Of a stretch of 64,000 nucleotides of DNA, positions 25,971 through 33,257 are shown piece by piece. Made by a program: the position numbers and the translations under genes. The number at the start of each line of letters is the position of its first letter. Position 1 is the stretch's first letter. The notes beneath the pieces were generated by a model. It did not search any database. It was given only the letters and a program-made list of their open reading frames with translations, and was not told the origin of the DNA. The stretch is from Elusimicrobiota bacterium (GTDB lineage Bacteria > Elusimicrobiota > Elusimicrobia > JACQPE01), in NCBI GenBank assembly GCA_016180815.1, contig JACPAN010000011.1, positions 1-64,000 of the forward strand, written 5' to 3'.

Positions 25971-26617
25971 TGCCCGTGAGCGCGCCGATTTCCGCCGAAC
26001 AAGTCGCCAAGCTCCGCGAAAAAACAGGCGCGGGGTTCATGGATTGCAAAAAAGCCCTGGCAGAGACCAACGGCGATTTTGAGAAAGCCGTCGAGGTTTT
26101 AAGAAAGAAAGGTTTGGCTTCCGCCGCGCAAAGAGCCGGGCGCACCGCAGCCGACGGTTTGGTCGGCACCTACGTGCATCACAGCGGGAAAGTCGGCGTG
26201 ATGCTTGAGTTGAATTGCGAAACAGATTTCGTGGCCAAATCAACCGATTTCCAGGAATTGACCAAAGAGCTGGCCCTTCAGATCGCGGCCGCTAATCCCC
26301 GCTGGCTTCGCCGTGAAGACGTGCCTGTCGCGATTCTTGAGAAAGAAAAAGAGATTTACCGCCAGCAGGCCGCAGCCACCGGCAAACCGGCCGCTGCTCT
26401 GGATAAAATCGTCGAGGGCAAATTGAACAAGTTTTATTCTGATTTTTGTCTTTTAGAGCAGCTCTCCGTCCGGGATAGCTCCGGAAAAACAAAAGTGGGC
26501 GATCTGATCGCCCGCGTCATCGCTAAAGTGGGCGAAAACGTCGTCTTAAAGCGCTTCGCGCGCTTTCAAGTCGGCGAAGAAACCGCCTCAACCTCCTCCA
26601 CCACCAATAGTGCCTGA
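25970..26617 (+). CDS. tsf: Elongation factor Ts
   Basis: EF-Ts exchanges GDP for GTP on EF-Tu. The 215-residue protein has the N-terminal UBA-like helix LREKTGAGFMDCKKALAETNGDFEKAVEVLRKKGL and the core motif VGVMLELNCETDFVA with TDFV. Its length places it with the short, one-subdomain forms rather than the 280-residue E. coli type. It lies between rpsB and pyrH and overlaps both. Confidence 0.97.
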   Translation: MPVSAPISAEQVAKLREKTGAGFMDCKKALAETNGDFEKAVEVLRKKGLASAAQRAGRTAADGLVGTYVHHSGKVGVMLELNCETDFVAKSTDFQELTKELALQIAAANPRWLRREDVPVAILEKEKEIYRQQAAATGKPAAALDKIVEGKLNKFYSDFCLLEQLSVRDSSGKTKVGDLIARVIAKVGENVVLKRFARFQVGEETASTSSTTNSA

Positions 26618-27323
26618 GCCAAAGTACCGCCGGGTTCTCGTTAAACTCTCCGGCGAGGCTTTGTTGGGCGATTTAGACCACGGCATTCATCCCGGCGCTA
26701 TCGCCAAAATTTGCGCTGAATTGGTTAACGCTTATAAAGTGGGCGTGCAATTGGCCATTGTCATCGGCGGCGGCAATATCTGGCGGGGCGGGGAAAACCA
26801 AATCCCGGACGTCAATCGCGTGACCGCGGATAATATGGGCATGTTGGCCACCGTCATCAACGCCTTGGCTCTTCAAGATGCCTTGGAATCACGGCAGGTG
26901 CCCACCCGCGTTCAAAGCGCCATTGAGATCAATAAGCTGGTTGAGCCTTATATCCCCCGGCGCGCGGTTCGGCATTTGGAAAAAGGACGGGTCGTGATTT
27001 TCGCGGGCGGCATCGGCTCGCCTTATTTCACCACGGACACAACCGCGGCCCTTCGCTCCATCGAAGTCGACGCCCAGATTTTGTTGAAAGCCACCAAAGT
27101 CGACGGCGTATACACCGATGATCCAAAGAAAAACAGCAAGGCCAAAAAGTATGATACATTGGGTTTTGAAGAAGCGATCACTAAGAGACTAAAAATCATG
27201 GATACCTCGGCCTTCACGCTCTGCATGGATAATAAAATCCCCGTTCTGGTTTTCGACTTAAACGTCAACGGCAATATCACTAAAGCCGTCAAAGGCGAAA
27301 AAGTGGGCACCCTCATCAACTGA
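26610..27323 (+). CDS. pyrH: UMP kinase
   Basis: The 237-residue amino-acid-kinase-fold enzyme makes UDP from UMP. It has RVLVKLSGEALLG at the N-terminus, IVIGGGNIWRG, DNMGMLATVINALALQDALE and the ATP site with KATKVDGVYTDDPKK. The start is GTG 26610, overlapping tsf by eight bases. Membership of the tsf-pyrH-frr cluster supports the call. Confidence 0.97.
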   Translation: MPEPKYRRVLVKLSGEALLGDLDHGIHPGAIAKICAELVNAYKVGVQLAIVIGGGNIWRGGENQIPDVNRVTADNMGMLATVINALALQDALESRQVPTRVQSAIEINKLVEPYIPRRAVRHLEKGRVVIFAGGIGSPYFTTDTTAALRSIEVDAQILLKATKVDGVYTDDPKKNSKAKKYDTLGFEEAITKRLKIMDTSAFTLCMDNKIPVLVFDLNVNGNITKAVKGEKVGTLIN

Positions 27324-27328
27324 TTCTT

Positions 27329-27892
27329 ATGCAAGCCCCGGCTCATTTTCAGAAATTCGCTCAAGCCGCTAAAGGAGCGTTGGATCAGTTAAGGCAGGAA
27401 TTCATGTCCATCCGTACCAGCCGCGTCTCCCCGTCCATGCTGGAGCGAATCAAGGTTTTGACCTACGGCGCTGAAATGCCCATCAATCAAGTGGCGTCCG
27501 TTGGCTCCCTGGACGCCCGCACCTTGGAGGTGCGCCCCTGGGACCCCAAAGTGGCCGGGGACATCGAAAAAGCCATTCAGAAATCAGATTTAGGCGTCAC
27601 GCCCACCAATGACGGCACGGTGCTGCGCATCGCGTTCCCGGCATTAACCGAGGAACGCCGCAAAGACTACATCAAAGTCGCCAAAAACTACGCCGAAGCC
27701 GCCAGGGTCAAGGTGAGAAACGCCCGCCGCGACGCGCAGGAAGAAGCGATTCAAAAGCCCTTGAAGGAAAAAAAGATTACCGAAGACGAAAAATTCCGCC
27801 GCCAGCACGAACTCGACGGCCTCACCAACAAACTCATCCAAGACGTTGATAGCCTCCTAGCCGCCAAAGAAAAAGAAATCCTGGAAGTTTAG
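27329..27892 (+). CDS. frr: Ribosome recycling factor
   Basis: The 187-residue protein splits post-termination ribosomes together with EF-G. It has FMSIRTSRVSPSMLERIKVLTYGAEMPINQVAS, then WDPKVAGDIEKAIQKSDLGVTPTNDG, and a C-terminal EKKITEDEKFRRQHELDGLTNK helix. These are the RRF landmarks. frr closes the operon; the AT-rich HNH gene begins 71 bases later, where the expected uppS gene is displaced by the accessory island. Confidence 0.97.
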   Translation: MQAPAHFQKFAQAAKGALDQLRQEFMSIRTSRVSPSMLERIKVLTYGAEMPINQVASVGSLDARTLEVRPWDPKVAGDIEKAIQKSDLGVTPTNDGTVLRIAFPALTEERRKDYIKVAKNYAEAARVKVRNARRDAQEEAIQKPLKEKKITEDEKFRRQHELDGLTNKLIQDVDSLLAAKEKEILEV

Positions 27893-27963
27893 GCCGCTAG
27901 AAGTTTATTTATCCCTTTGGTATGCAGCGTAAGTTTTTTGGCGGTATGCTATTTTAAAATTCA

Positions 27964-29268
27964 ATGTCATTATCATCTAGATGTTTATTTTGTTCTACCC
28001 CTCTAAATAATTTAACTAAGCGACAGCATATTATTACGGAATCATTGGGTGGCACCCTATCCTCCGACAAGATTACCTGTCTTTCTTGTAATGAACACTT
28101 TGGGCAATCTATAGATCTTATTACGGCAAACAAGTATTGCCATATTTTGAATTCACTTGGACCTGTTTTAAAACGACCAGCTCCTACATACACCGTGTGG
28201 GGAAAGACCGATCAAAAAAAATTACGCATGGAACCAGGTATGGTTGGCAAGCTGGAAAAAGCTGACGTGAAAAAGAACTCGGATGGAAATTTTTCTATCA
28301 AAGCAAATAGCGAAGAACATGCGCAGAAGATTCTAAAGAGTATCGGGCGTAAAGCGAAAGAAACGATTTATCAACCGACTCCTCACGATCAAGTTTATCT
28401 CCATAAAGCGCCGCTGATAGATGAAGCAGAATTCCGATCAGTCGTTAAAATTTCTTTAGAATATTTATATCTAAAGAAGCCTGACATCATAAGCAAAATT
28501 AATATTTCGGCAGGACTCCAGTATGCACGTTACGCCATATCCCCAACTGTTAGGTGCTGTTTCTTTTTGGAAAATATTTATGAGGGTAGAAAACTTATTC
28601 AACAACACTTTCCTAAAAATCGGTCGTTTTCTCATAAGTTATTGATTAGCGGCCATAATAATGGGGTCGACGCACTCCTCATTCTTTTCGACGAGATATT
28701 TTATCGCGTCCGGTTATCTGGCAGCACAACCCCTTCATTTTCTCTGCTCTATCAAAAAAACATTCTGAAAAATGATCCAGAAGATTACGTTCAAGAATTG
28801 ACTCAATCTATTTCTTTGGGAACCATGGAGATCATTTCAGATGTCCGCCAGCGAGAGAGTCAACGTATGATGGCCCTGCATGCAAAGGCAGATTGGTACG
28901 TGGACATGAATTGCCGAGAATTTGTTGTTGAACAATACTTGATTGCTATTCGGACGGGACATAAGAAAGGATCAATTATTGATATTACCGAAGATCAGAT
29001 TCTCGCGCAGATAATCAAGCGAGCAAATGCTGTATTCGCTCTCGAATCTATTTCAAAAGCAGAAGTAAAAGCAGAATCCAACAAAATTTTTAGAAACCTA
29101 AAGAAATCATCTCTGCGATTTATTGGAGAAAAATTGGATAATCCATCGGTTAAACTTAGAGAAAGAATTTGGCAAGTTCATCTTGAAGCTTTTCGGCTTC
29201 ACAAAGCATATGTGGCACAACCTTCTTATGGTCATTTATCTTTTGGATTTGTCGATAGAGAGAGTTAA
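27964..29268 (+). CDS. HNH-type nuclease-like protein, AT-rich acquired gene
   Basis: The 434-residue protein opens with a zinc-ribbon/HNH arrangement: CLFCSTPL, RQHIITESLGGTLSS, then CLSCNEHFGQ. This gives the CxxC-H-LGG-CxxCN pattern of HNH endonuclease-like domains. The remaining 370 residues are not recognised and contain no obvious membrane segment. Base composition is clearly richer in A and T than in the flanking frr or uppS genes, with many AAA, ATT and TTT codons, so recent transfer is likely. It is the first gene of the island that separates frr from uppS. A role in defence or as a homing-type nuclease is possible but unproven. Confidence 0.6.
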   Translation: MSLSSRCLFCSTPLNNLTKRQHIITESLGGTLSSDKITCLSCNEHFGQSIDLITANKYCHILNSLGPVLKRPAPTYTVWGKTDQKKLRMEPGMVGKLEKADVKKNSDGNFSIKANSEEHAQKILKSIGRKAKETIYQPTPHDQVYLHKAPLIDEAEFRSVVKISLEYLYLKKPDIISKINISAGLQYARYAISPTVRCCFFLENIYEGRKLIQQHFPKNRSFSHKLLISGHNNGVDALLILFDEIFYRVRLSGSTTPSFSLLYQKNILKNDPEDYVQELTQSISLGTMEIISDVRQRESQRMMALHAKADWYVDMNCREFVVEQYLIAIRTGHKKGSIIDITEDQILAQIIKRANAVFALESISKAEVKAESNKIFRNLKKSSLRFIGEKLDNPSVKLRERIWQVHLEAFRLHKAYVAQPSYGHLSFGFVDRES

Positions 29269-29299
29269 CGAAAAGGGGGCAGGCTGGTTTTTCTAGTTT

Positions 29300-29548
29300 T
29301 CAGTAATCGTCTATATGCTCATAGGCGATGATTTTGAGCATTGTTTGATACCCGATGCCGCGCTTGGCGGCTTTCTCTTTGAGTTTGGCGATAAAAGCCG
29401 GGTCTAAAAGCAACGAAGTCGGCATTTGTCGAATTTTGGGGCGAACGACATAGGCCGAGGCGCTTTCTCTGACAGAGCGGCCTAAATCTTTTTTTTCAAA
29501 TTCTTCCAGTTGCGCGTCCCTAGTCTTTTTTTTGGACTGTTTTTTCAT
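29300..29548 (-). CDS. Antitoxin, BrnA/CopG-like ribbon-helix-helix
   Basis: This 82-residue protein is basic at the N-terminus. It ends in QMPTSLLLDPAFIAKLKEKAAKRGIGYQTMLKIIAYEHI, a ribbon-helix-helix form: a beta strand with alternating residues, then two helices with GIGYQTM between them. It is the second gene of a minus-strand pair and overlaps the upstream toxin gene by 29 bases. The arrangement toxin then antitoxin is that of brnT-brnA modules, in which BrnA dimers bind DNA and neutralise BrnT. Confidence 0.75.
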   Translation of the reverse strand: MKKQSKKKTRDAQLEEFEKKDLGRSVRESASAYVVRPKIRQMPTSLLLDPAFIAKLKEKAAKRGIGYQTMLKIIAYEHIDDY

Positions 29549-29864
29549 AGAACCTCCGTTCCTCTTTTCGCATTAGCCGGCATGAAATCGGCCTGAGTTT
29601 TTCTCCGCGTTTGGTAAATAGAGCCAAAAACCGTCCTTCGTCGCTTTGTCCCAAGATCAGCCCTCGCCATTCGGGATGGGCCGGTTTTATGATTTCCCCT
29701 GCAAAAATATATTCATCTTGGTTCAGCAGAGATTCGATCTCTTCATCAGGTATCCCATGTTTTCTATTTTTGTCGATATTGCCGTCATCCCAATCAAAAG
29801 TTTCCGTTTCGGGTATTAATTTTTCGAGCCAGGCAAGCGCGGCGAAGTCCGGCTCTAATTTCAC
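29520..29864 (-). CDS. BrnT-like ribonuclease toxin
   Basis: The 114-residue protein has the BrnT signature FDWDDGNIDKNRKHGI followed by a DEEIES helix. It ends with RPISCRLMRKEERRFYEK, matching the conserved arginine-rich C-terminal region of these RelE-fold toxins. About 18 N-terminal residues precede the usual start of the fold. The gene is transcribed leftwards with its antitoxin, and a perfect palindrome lies just upstream at 29872-29883. Confidence 0.75.
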   Translation of the reverse strand: MKLEPDFAALAWLEKLIPETETFDWDDGNIDKNRKHGIPDEEIESLLNQDEYIFAGEIIKPAHPEWRGLILGQSDEGRFLALFTKRGEKLRPISCRLMRKEERRFYEKTVQKKD

Positions 29865-29871
29865 TACTATA

Positions 29872-29883
29872 TTATAGCTATAA
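29872..29883. promoter_or_regulatory. Palindromic operator upstream of the BrnT/BrnA-like pair
   Basis: TTATAGCTATAA is a perfect 12-base palindrome eight bases upstream of the toxin start codon (minus strand). It also contains -10-like sequence. Ribbon-helix-helix antitoxins commonly bind such sites and repress their own operon. This is inferred from position and symmetry. Confidence 0.5.
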
Positions 29884-30004
29884 AATAGTTAAATCGCTGT
29901 AGACGAAAAAAAGGCGAGGAAAAAGGAGGCCGGCATTTGCCAGGGAAACATTGCAATCGGTCCATGACAAATTGGCCGCTCCCTGTCTTTTAAAAAACTA
30001 CCTA

Positions 30005-30031
30005 TTGCTAATATAGCCATTTGGCTATAAT
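30005..30031 (+). promoter_or_regulatory. Promoter and palindromic operator of the HigB/HigA-like pair
   Basis: TATAGCC (30012-30018) and GGCTATA (30023-30029) form an inverted repeat with an ATTT spacer. It overlaps a perfect -10 box TATAAT (30026-30031); TTGCTA at 30005 could be the -35. The -10 ends only six bases before ATG 30038, so the mRNA probably starts at or next to the start codon, and no ribosome binding site is visible. Confidence 0.55.
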
Positions 30032-30037
30032 ATTGTT

Positions 30038-30403
30038 ATGAGCGATTTAGGCTCCTCGGCAAAATTTCAAATCGTTTTCTTTCCGGCAGCCAAGAAAGAA
30101 TATGAAAAGGAAGTTAAGCAGTCTCAGGAGCGGGCCAAAATAGATGCAATATTGGAAAAAGTGGAAACATACGGATTTCAAGCTCTCGGAGCTAATTTTG
30201 AGAAGGTAAAAGGAGCGGATAATATTTATGAACTTAAGATTAAGGCCTTTGGCTCGGAACATCGGTTTTTGTTCGGTTACGCTCCCGAGAAGTCGCCGGA
30301 GGGTCTGCCCATTTTGATTTTGCTTCGGTATCTCAAGAAGAAACAATGGAAACTTCCTCAGGGGGACATTCAAGCGGCGGTAAATCGCCTGCGTCAGTTT
30401 TAA
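30038..30403 (+). CDS. RelE/HigB-type toxin (phage Gp49-like family)
   Basis: The 121-residue protein fits the Gp49-like/HigB family. FQIVFFPAAKKEYEKEVK is the first strand and helix, YELKIKAFGSEHRFLFGY the central sheet with the conserved arginine, and ILLRYLKKKQWKLPQGDIQAAVNR the final strand and helix. Such toxins cleave mRNA on the ribosome. Toxin-first order with a downstream helix-turn-helix antitoxin 28 bases away supports the call. The likely transcript is leaderless. Confidence 0.75.
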   Translation: MSDLGSSAKFQIVFFPAAKKEYEKEVKQSQERAKIDAILEKVETYGFQALGANFEKVKGADNIYELKIKAFGSEHRFLFGYAPEKSPEGLPILILLRYLKKKQWKLPQGDIQAAVNRLRQF

Positions 30404-30431
30404 TGATTAGCTATGGAGGAGGTGCGATGCA

Positions 30432-30815
30432 ATGAGCCGCATTAGCCGTCGTGTAAGGAGGGGGGTAGTGCGAGAAGAGGCCGCCAGATACGGCGAAACG
30501 CTCAAATCAACCATACAGGGCAAGCTGGATGATCCTCAGTACCGCAAGCACTATTTGGTCTATAAAATCCGCAGCGAACTGGCTTACCAGATCAAATCTT
30601 TGCGAGAGGCTGAAAAATTGACGCAGAAACAACTGGCGGATAAGGTGGGCGTGCCGCAGTCGGTGATTGCCCGCGCTGAAAGTTTGGAAGATGAGCGGGT
30701 CCCGAGCCTGGATTTCTTGGTACGTGTTTTTTATGCGCTTAAGACCAGGGCTTTTTTGGAAATCATCCCACCGCCTCAGACTCAAGAGCAAAAGCGCGAA
30801 GTCGTCCTGGTTTAA
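30432..30815 (+). CDS. XRE-type helix-turn-helix antitoxin (HigA-like)
   Basis: The 127-residue protein has an arginine-rich N-terminus and a central XRE helix-turn-helix (LREAEKLTQKQLADKVGVPQSVIARAE, about 57-82) followed by PSLDFLVRVFYAL. It is the partner of the upstream Gp49-like toxin. ATG 30432 is preceded by a strong GGAGGAGG ribosome binding site, in contrast to the toxin, so the antitoxin is probably made in excess. Its stop codon overlaps the stop of the Fic gene on the other strand within TTTAA. Confidence 0.75.
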   Translation: MSRISRRVRRGVVREEAARYGETLKSTIQGKLDDPQYRKHYLVYKIRSELAYQIKSLREAEKLTQKQLADKVGVPQSVIARAESLEDERVPSLDFLVRVFYALKTRAFLEIIPPPQTQEQKREVVLV

Positions 30816-31936
30816 GGGGCAGGCGTCGTCTTCAGAGAGTAACTCGTGCTTCGGCCGCCGGCTTTGTCTTTAACCAAAATACCTTGATTAATCAAATCGA
30901 CAATGTCGCGTTGCGCCGTATCGTGTGAGCACTTGGTCAGCGCCGCCCATTTAGACGACGTCATCTTGCCTTCAAAGCCGTCGAGCAGTTTGTTTAACAT
31001 CAGGCGCTGGCGTTCGTTAAGCGCTGTTGCGGCGTGAGTTTTCCAAAATTGATCCTTCTTAAAGACCGACGCCAGCGAGCTCTCCGTCCCCGCAATGGCT
31101 CGATCGAGACAGTTTAAGAACCATAACATCCACTCGGTCACGTCGAGCGTGCCTTTCTGCGTGTTTTCCAGGATGTCGTAATACTCTTTGCGTTGACGGC
31201 GTATTTGCGCCGACATGCTGTAGAAGCGCTGCGGGCTGTTCTCGGATCGAGCCAACGCCCAATCCGCGATCGCGCGGGCGATGCGACCGTTGCCGTCATC
31301 GAAAGGATGGACGGTGACAAACCATAAGTGGGCTTGGGCGGCTTTTAAAACCGGATCGACGTCTCCAGTTCGGTTCGCCCAATCAAGGAAGGCGGTCACT
31401 TCGGAGTCCAGTTTTCTAGCCGCCGGAGCCTCATAATGCACGCGTTCATGGCCTATCGCGCCGGAGATGACCTGCATCGGGCCTTTGGCATCGTCGCGCC
31501 AGGCGCCGATCTTGATTTTGGATGCGCCCGGAACGCCCAGAGGAAAGAGCGCCTGATGCCAGCCGAACAGGCGTTCCTTCGTCAGCGGCTCATCGTAATT
31601 TTGCGTCGCCTCCAGGGTCATTTCAACCACGCCGTCGACGCGGCGATCCGCAGGCGTCAAGCCGGCGATATCCATGCCGAGCCGCCGCGCGATCGAGGAG
31701 CGCACTTGCTCCGTGTTGAGCACTTCACCTTCGATTTCGCTCGACTTTATAACATCGAGCGTGAGCGCCTGCAGCACGGTCTCGTTTTGCTGGGGAAAGC
31801 CGAGACCGTCCATTCGACCGAGCAGTCGGCCTTGGCGGTGGCGCACGCCAGCCAAGGGCGTTGCGATAATCTCTTGTTTCCAATGAAATTTTGGCCAGTC
31901 GAGCAGTTGATGAATATATTGATTTAATCTACGCAT
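30812..31936 (-). CDS. Fic-domain protein (class II, probable AMP transferase) with C-terminal winged helix
   Basis: The 374-residue protein has the Fic active-site motif HPFDDGNGR (H210-R218), usually linked to AMP transfer onto target hydroxyls. The N-terminal region holds SSEIEG at 65-70, matching the inhibitory S/T-x-x-x-E-G/N motif of class II Fic proteins that block their own ATP site. A family-typical N-terminal domain (DUF4172-like) precedes it. The C-terminal 65 residues (MLNKLLDGFEGKMTSSKWAALTKCSHDTAQRDIVDLINQGIL, read in short stretches) look like a winged helix. The start codon lies inside a TACGCAT-ATGCGTA palindrome, and further palindromes lie upstream, so self-regulation is likely. 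There is no separate antitoxin gene. Confidence 0.85.
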   Translation of the reverse strand: MRRLNQYIHQLLDWPKFHWKQEIIATPLAGVRHRQGRLLGRMDGLGFPQQNETVLQALTLDVIKSSEIEGEVLNTEQVRSSIARRLGMDIAGLTPADRRVDGVVEMTLEATQNYDEPLTKERLFGWHQALFPLGVPGASKIKIGAWRDDAKGPMQVISGAIGHERVHYEAPAARKLDSEVTAFLDWANRTGDVDPVLKAAQAHLWFVTVHPFDDGNGRIARAIADWALARSENSPQRFYSMSAQIRRQRKEYYDILENTQKGTLDVTEWMLWFLNCLDRAIAGTESSLASVFKKDQFWKTHAATALNERQRLMLNKLLDGFEGKMTSSKWAALTKCSHDTAQRDIVDLINQGILVKDKAGGRSTSYSLKTTPAP

Positions 31937-31946
31937 TTTATGCGTA
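31930..31946. promoter_or_regulatory. Operator palindrome covering the fic start codon
   Basis: TACGCAT (31930-31936) and ATGCGTA (31940-31946) form a perfect inverted repeat with a TTT spacer; the fic start codon is inside the left arm. The same TACGCA/TGCGTA half-sites recur in the larger palindrome at 31977-32011. A reversed pair GCGTA-TTC-TACGC lies between them at 31957-31968. This is a clustered operator, probably bound by the winged helix of Fic itself. Confidence 0.6.
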
Positions 31947-31976
31947 TATTATAAGGCGTATTCTACGCAAATTCAA

Positions 31977-32011
31977 GTCTTAATATACGCAATTTATGCG
32001 TATATTAAGAC
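31977..32011. promoter_or_regulatory. Perfect 15-bp inverted repeat, operator in the fic upstream region
   Basis: GTCTTAATATACGCA (31977-31991) and TGCGTATATTAAGAC (31997-32011) are perfect reverse complements around ATTTA. It shares the core TATACGCA-TGCGTATA with the palindrome on the fic start codon, about 55 bases away centre to centre. It also contains -10-like TATATT on both strands, so it probably controls divergent transcription of fic and of the RNA or gene to the right. Confidence 0.6.
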
Positions 32012-32050
32012 GATGTGCTGAACGGTATTGTTTTGGTTTCATGAGATGAA

Positions 32051-32142
32051 ACTTTAGCTGGTTTATTGGTAAACATCAGCGCCACGGGCCTAAAGTCCTC
32101 CGGTTTATTCCTTCAAGACCTACGGCGGGATTGCCGCCTTTT
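32051..32142 (+). ncRNA. Structured leader or small RNA with a terminal hairpin
   Basis: The outer stem ACTTTAG (32051-32057) pairs with CTAAAGT (32090-32096). Inside it CTG-GTTTA (32058-32065) pairs with TAAAC-(AT bulge)-CAG (32070-32079) around a TTGG loop. A GC-rich hairpin GGCGG-GATTG-CCGCC (32124-32138) follows, with TTTT after it, like an intrinsic terminator. The unit lies between the fic operators and the secreted orphan gene. It could be a riboswitch-like attenuator for that gene or an independent RNA of about 130 bases. A loose resemblance of GGCCTAAA...GCGGGATTGCC to c-di-GMP-I riboswitches was noted, but the 5' half does not fit. Confidence 0.45.
32124..32142 (+). terminator. Intrinsic terminator-like hairpin before the secreted orphan gene
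   Basis: GGCGG and CCGCC form a five-base-pair GC stem with a GATTG loop, followed by TTTT. It precedes ATG 32193 by 50 bases, so it would either end a small RNA or attenuate the downstream gene. Confidence 0.45.
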
Positions 32143-32192
32143 GTCAAAATGAGAACGCTTCGATCGCGAATGAAATTAACCAAGGAGGCATC

Positions 32193-32819
32193 ATGAGAAT
32201 ATCGGCAAGCGCCTTCATCGCCATTGCAGCAGCGGCAGTCAACGGTTTTGCGGCGCCCGGGCTTTCGAAAAATTCGAGAGGCTTGGACAAAGAATTGATT
32301 TGGGCGGCGTATCATAACAGCGCTCAACGTATGGAGGGATCGGCGCGCGCAACCGGCTCCGATGCGACAGTAACCGCGTCCGCGGTTCGGCCTTTTCGCA
32401 GCGCCGGCCGGCTGCAACGGGTTTTTATTGAGCCTCCGGCGGGCGCAGTGGCGGGCGCGCTGGCTGTGAGCATGGTTCCTCCTGTGGTCGGCAACATCCG
32501 CAAATATGGTTTCGGGGGCGCTTTCCGGAAGATTCCCGGACAGGAATTCGACTTTTTGCTTTTTAGCTTCAGGTTCATGGGCGGCGGCTTGGGAGGATTC
32601 GGCGGCGCTCTCACGCACGGGGCGCTCAGAGACAAAATCGGCGTCGGCCCCAGCCTGGGCCTTTCCGCCGCTGTTTCCAGCGTTGCGGTGGGCCTCGGGA
32701 CGGCTATTATTGACCGGCAAATCGGTTCCTTCCCCATGGGCGCCCGATGGGGGTTAGCCGGGGGTTTAATCGGAGCCGGGGTCGTGGAATTAACCAGACG
32801 GCTACGCGGTCAGCGTTAA
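32193..32819 (+). CDS. Orphan secreted, glycine/alanine-rich protein
   Basis: I do not recognise this 208-residue protein. It starts with a signal peptide (MRISASAFIAIAAAAVNGFAAPG, cleavage likely after FAA). A basic, serine-rich segment follows, then two or three glycine-rich hydrophobic stretches (AGAVAGALAVSMVPPVVG, FMGGGLGGFGGALTHG, WGLAGGLIGAGVVEL) that resemble glycine-zipper or membrane-inserting segments. AAGGAGG sits six bases before the start codon, so translation should be strong. A structured RNA with a terminator-like hairpin lies just upstream. The glycine-zipper content suggests an outer-membrane or pore-associated protein; this is a guess from composition. Confidence 0.5.
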   Translation: MRISASAFIAIAAAAVNGFAAPGLSKNSRGLDKELIWAAYHNSAQRMEGSARATGSDATVTASAVRPFRSAGRLQRVFIEPPAGAVAGALAVSMVPPVVGNIRKYGFGGAFRKIPGQEFDFLLFSFRFMGGGLGGFGGALTHGALRDKIGVGPSLGLSAAVSSVAVGLGTAIIDRQIGSFPMGARWGLAGGLIGAGVVELTRRLRGQR

Positions 32820-32900
32820 TCCGGCAAACAAATCAGCGAACCATTTTGCTCAAGAAATCCCAGAACAAAGGAGCCAGATTTAAAATAGTAAGCTTTTCCA

Positions 32901-33257
32901 ATGGCCCGCCTGGCGGATATTGAGGCTGAAGACCAACTCCCTGTGGTTATGGTTAATAGCCACGGGTTGATTACTCGGGTTAACCGGGAATTTGAGCGGC
33001 TTTTCGGCTGGACATCGGCGGAAGTGTTCGGCAAACCTCTCACGATCATCATTCCGCCCAGTTTGCGAGAGGCCCATCAAGCCGGTTTTTCCCGCCTCTT
33101 GGTGACCAATCAGCCCCGGCTTCTGAATCAACCGATCCGGCTTAAGGCCGTCAATAAAGCGGGACGCGAGTTTATCGCCGAGCATTTTATTGTCGGAGAA
33201 AGGCACGGCGGCGAGTGGTTTTTCGGCGCCACGATTCGCGAGGTTCCGCCCCGATGA
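32901..33257 (+). CDS. Single-domain PAS protein
   Basis: The 118-residue protein is one PAS domain: LPVVMVNSHGLITRVNREFERLFGWTSAEVFGKPL is the typical first half, and AVNKAGREFIAEHFIVGE with GGEWFFGATIRE the second. There is no output domain. The next gene encodes another PAS protein and its ATG overlaps this stop codon, so the two are probably made together and may pair. The ligand and partner are unknown. The domain resembles the sensory PAS units of histidine kinases. Confidence 0.75.
   Translation: MARLADIEAEDQLPVVMVNSHGLITRVNREFERLFGWTSAEVFGKPLTIIIPPSLREAHQAGFSRLLVTNQPRLLNQPIRLKAVNKAGREFIAEHFIVGERHGGEWFFGATIREVPPR

Noticed and set aside
31436-31927. Long open frames on the + strand opposite the fic gene
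   Set aside because: They are mirror frames of the strongly supported Fic protein, with no recognisable motif and no ribosome binding site.
32061-32142. c-di-GMP-I (GEMM) riboswitch
   Set aside because: GGCCTAAA and GCGGGATTGCC look alike, but the 5' half lacks the conserved GCAAA segments and tetraloop, and the 3' part is better read as a terminator hairpin. Kept only as a structured RNA.
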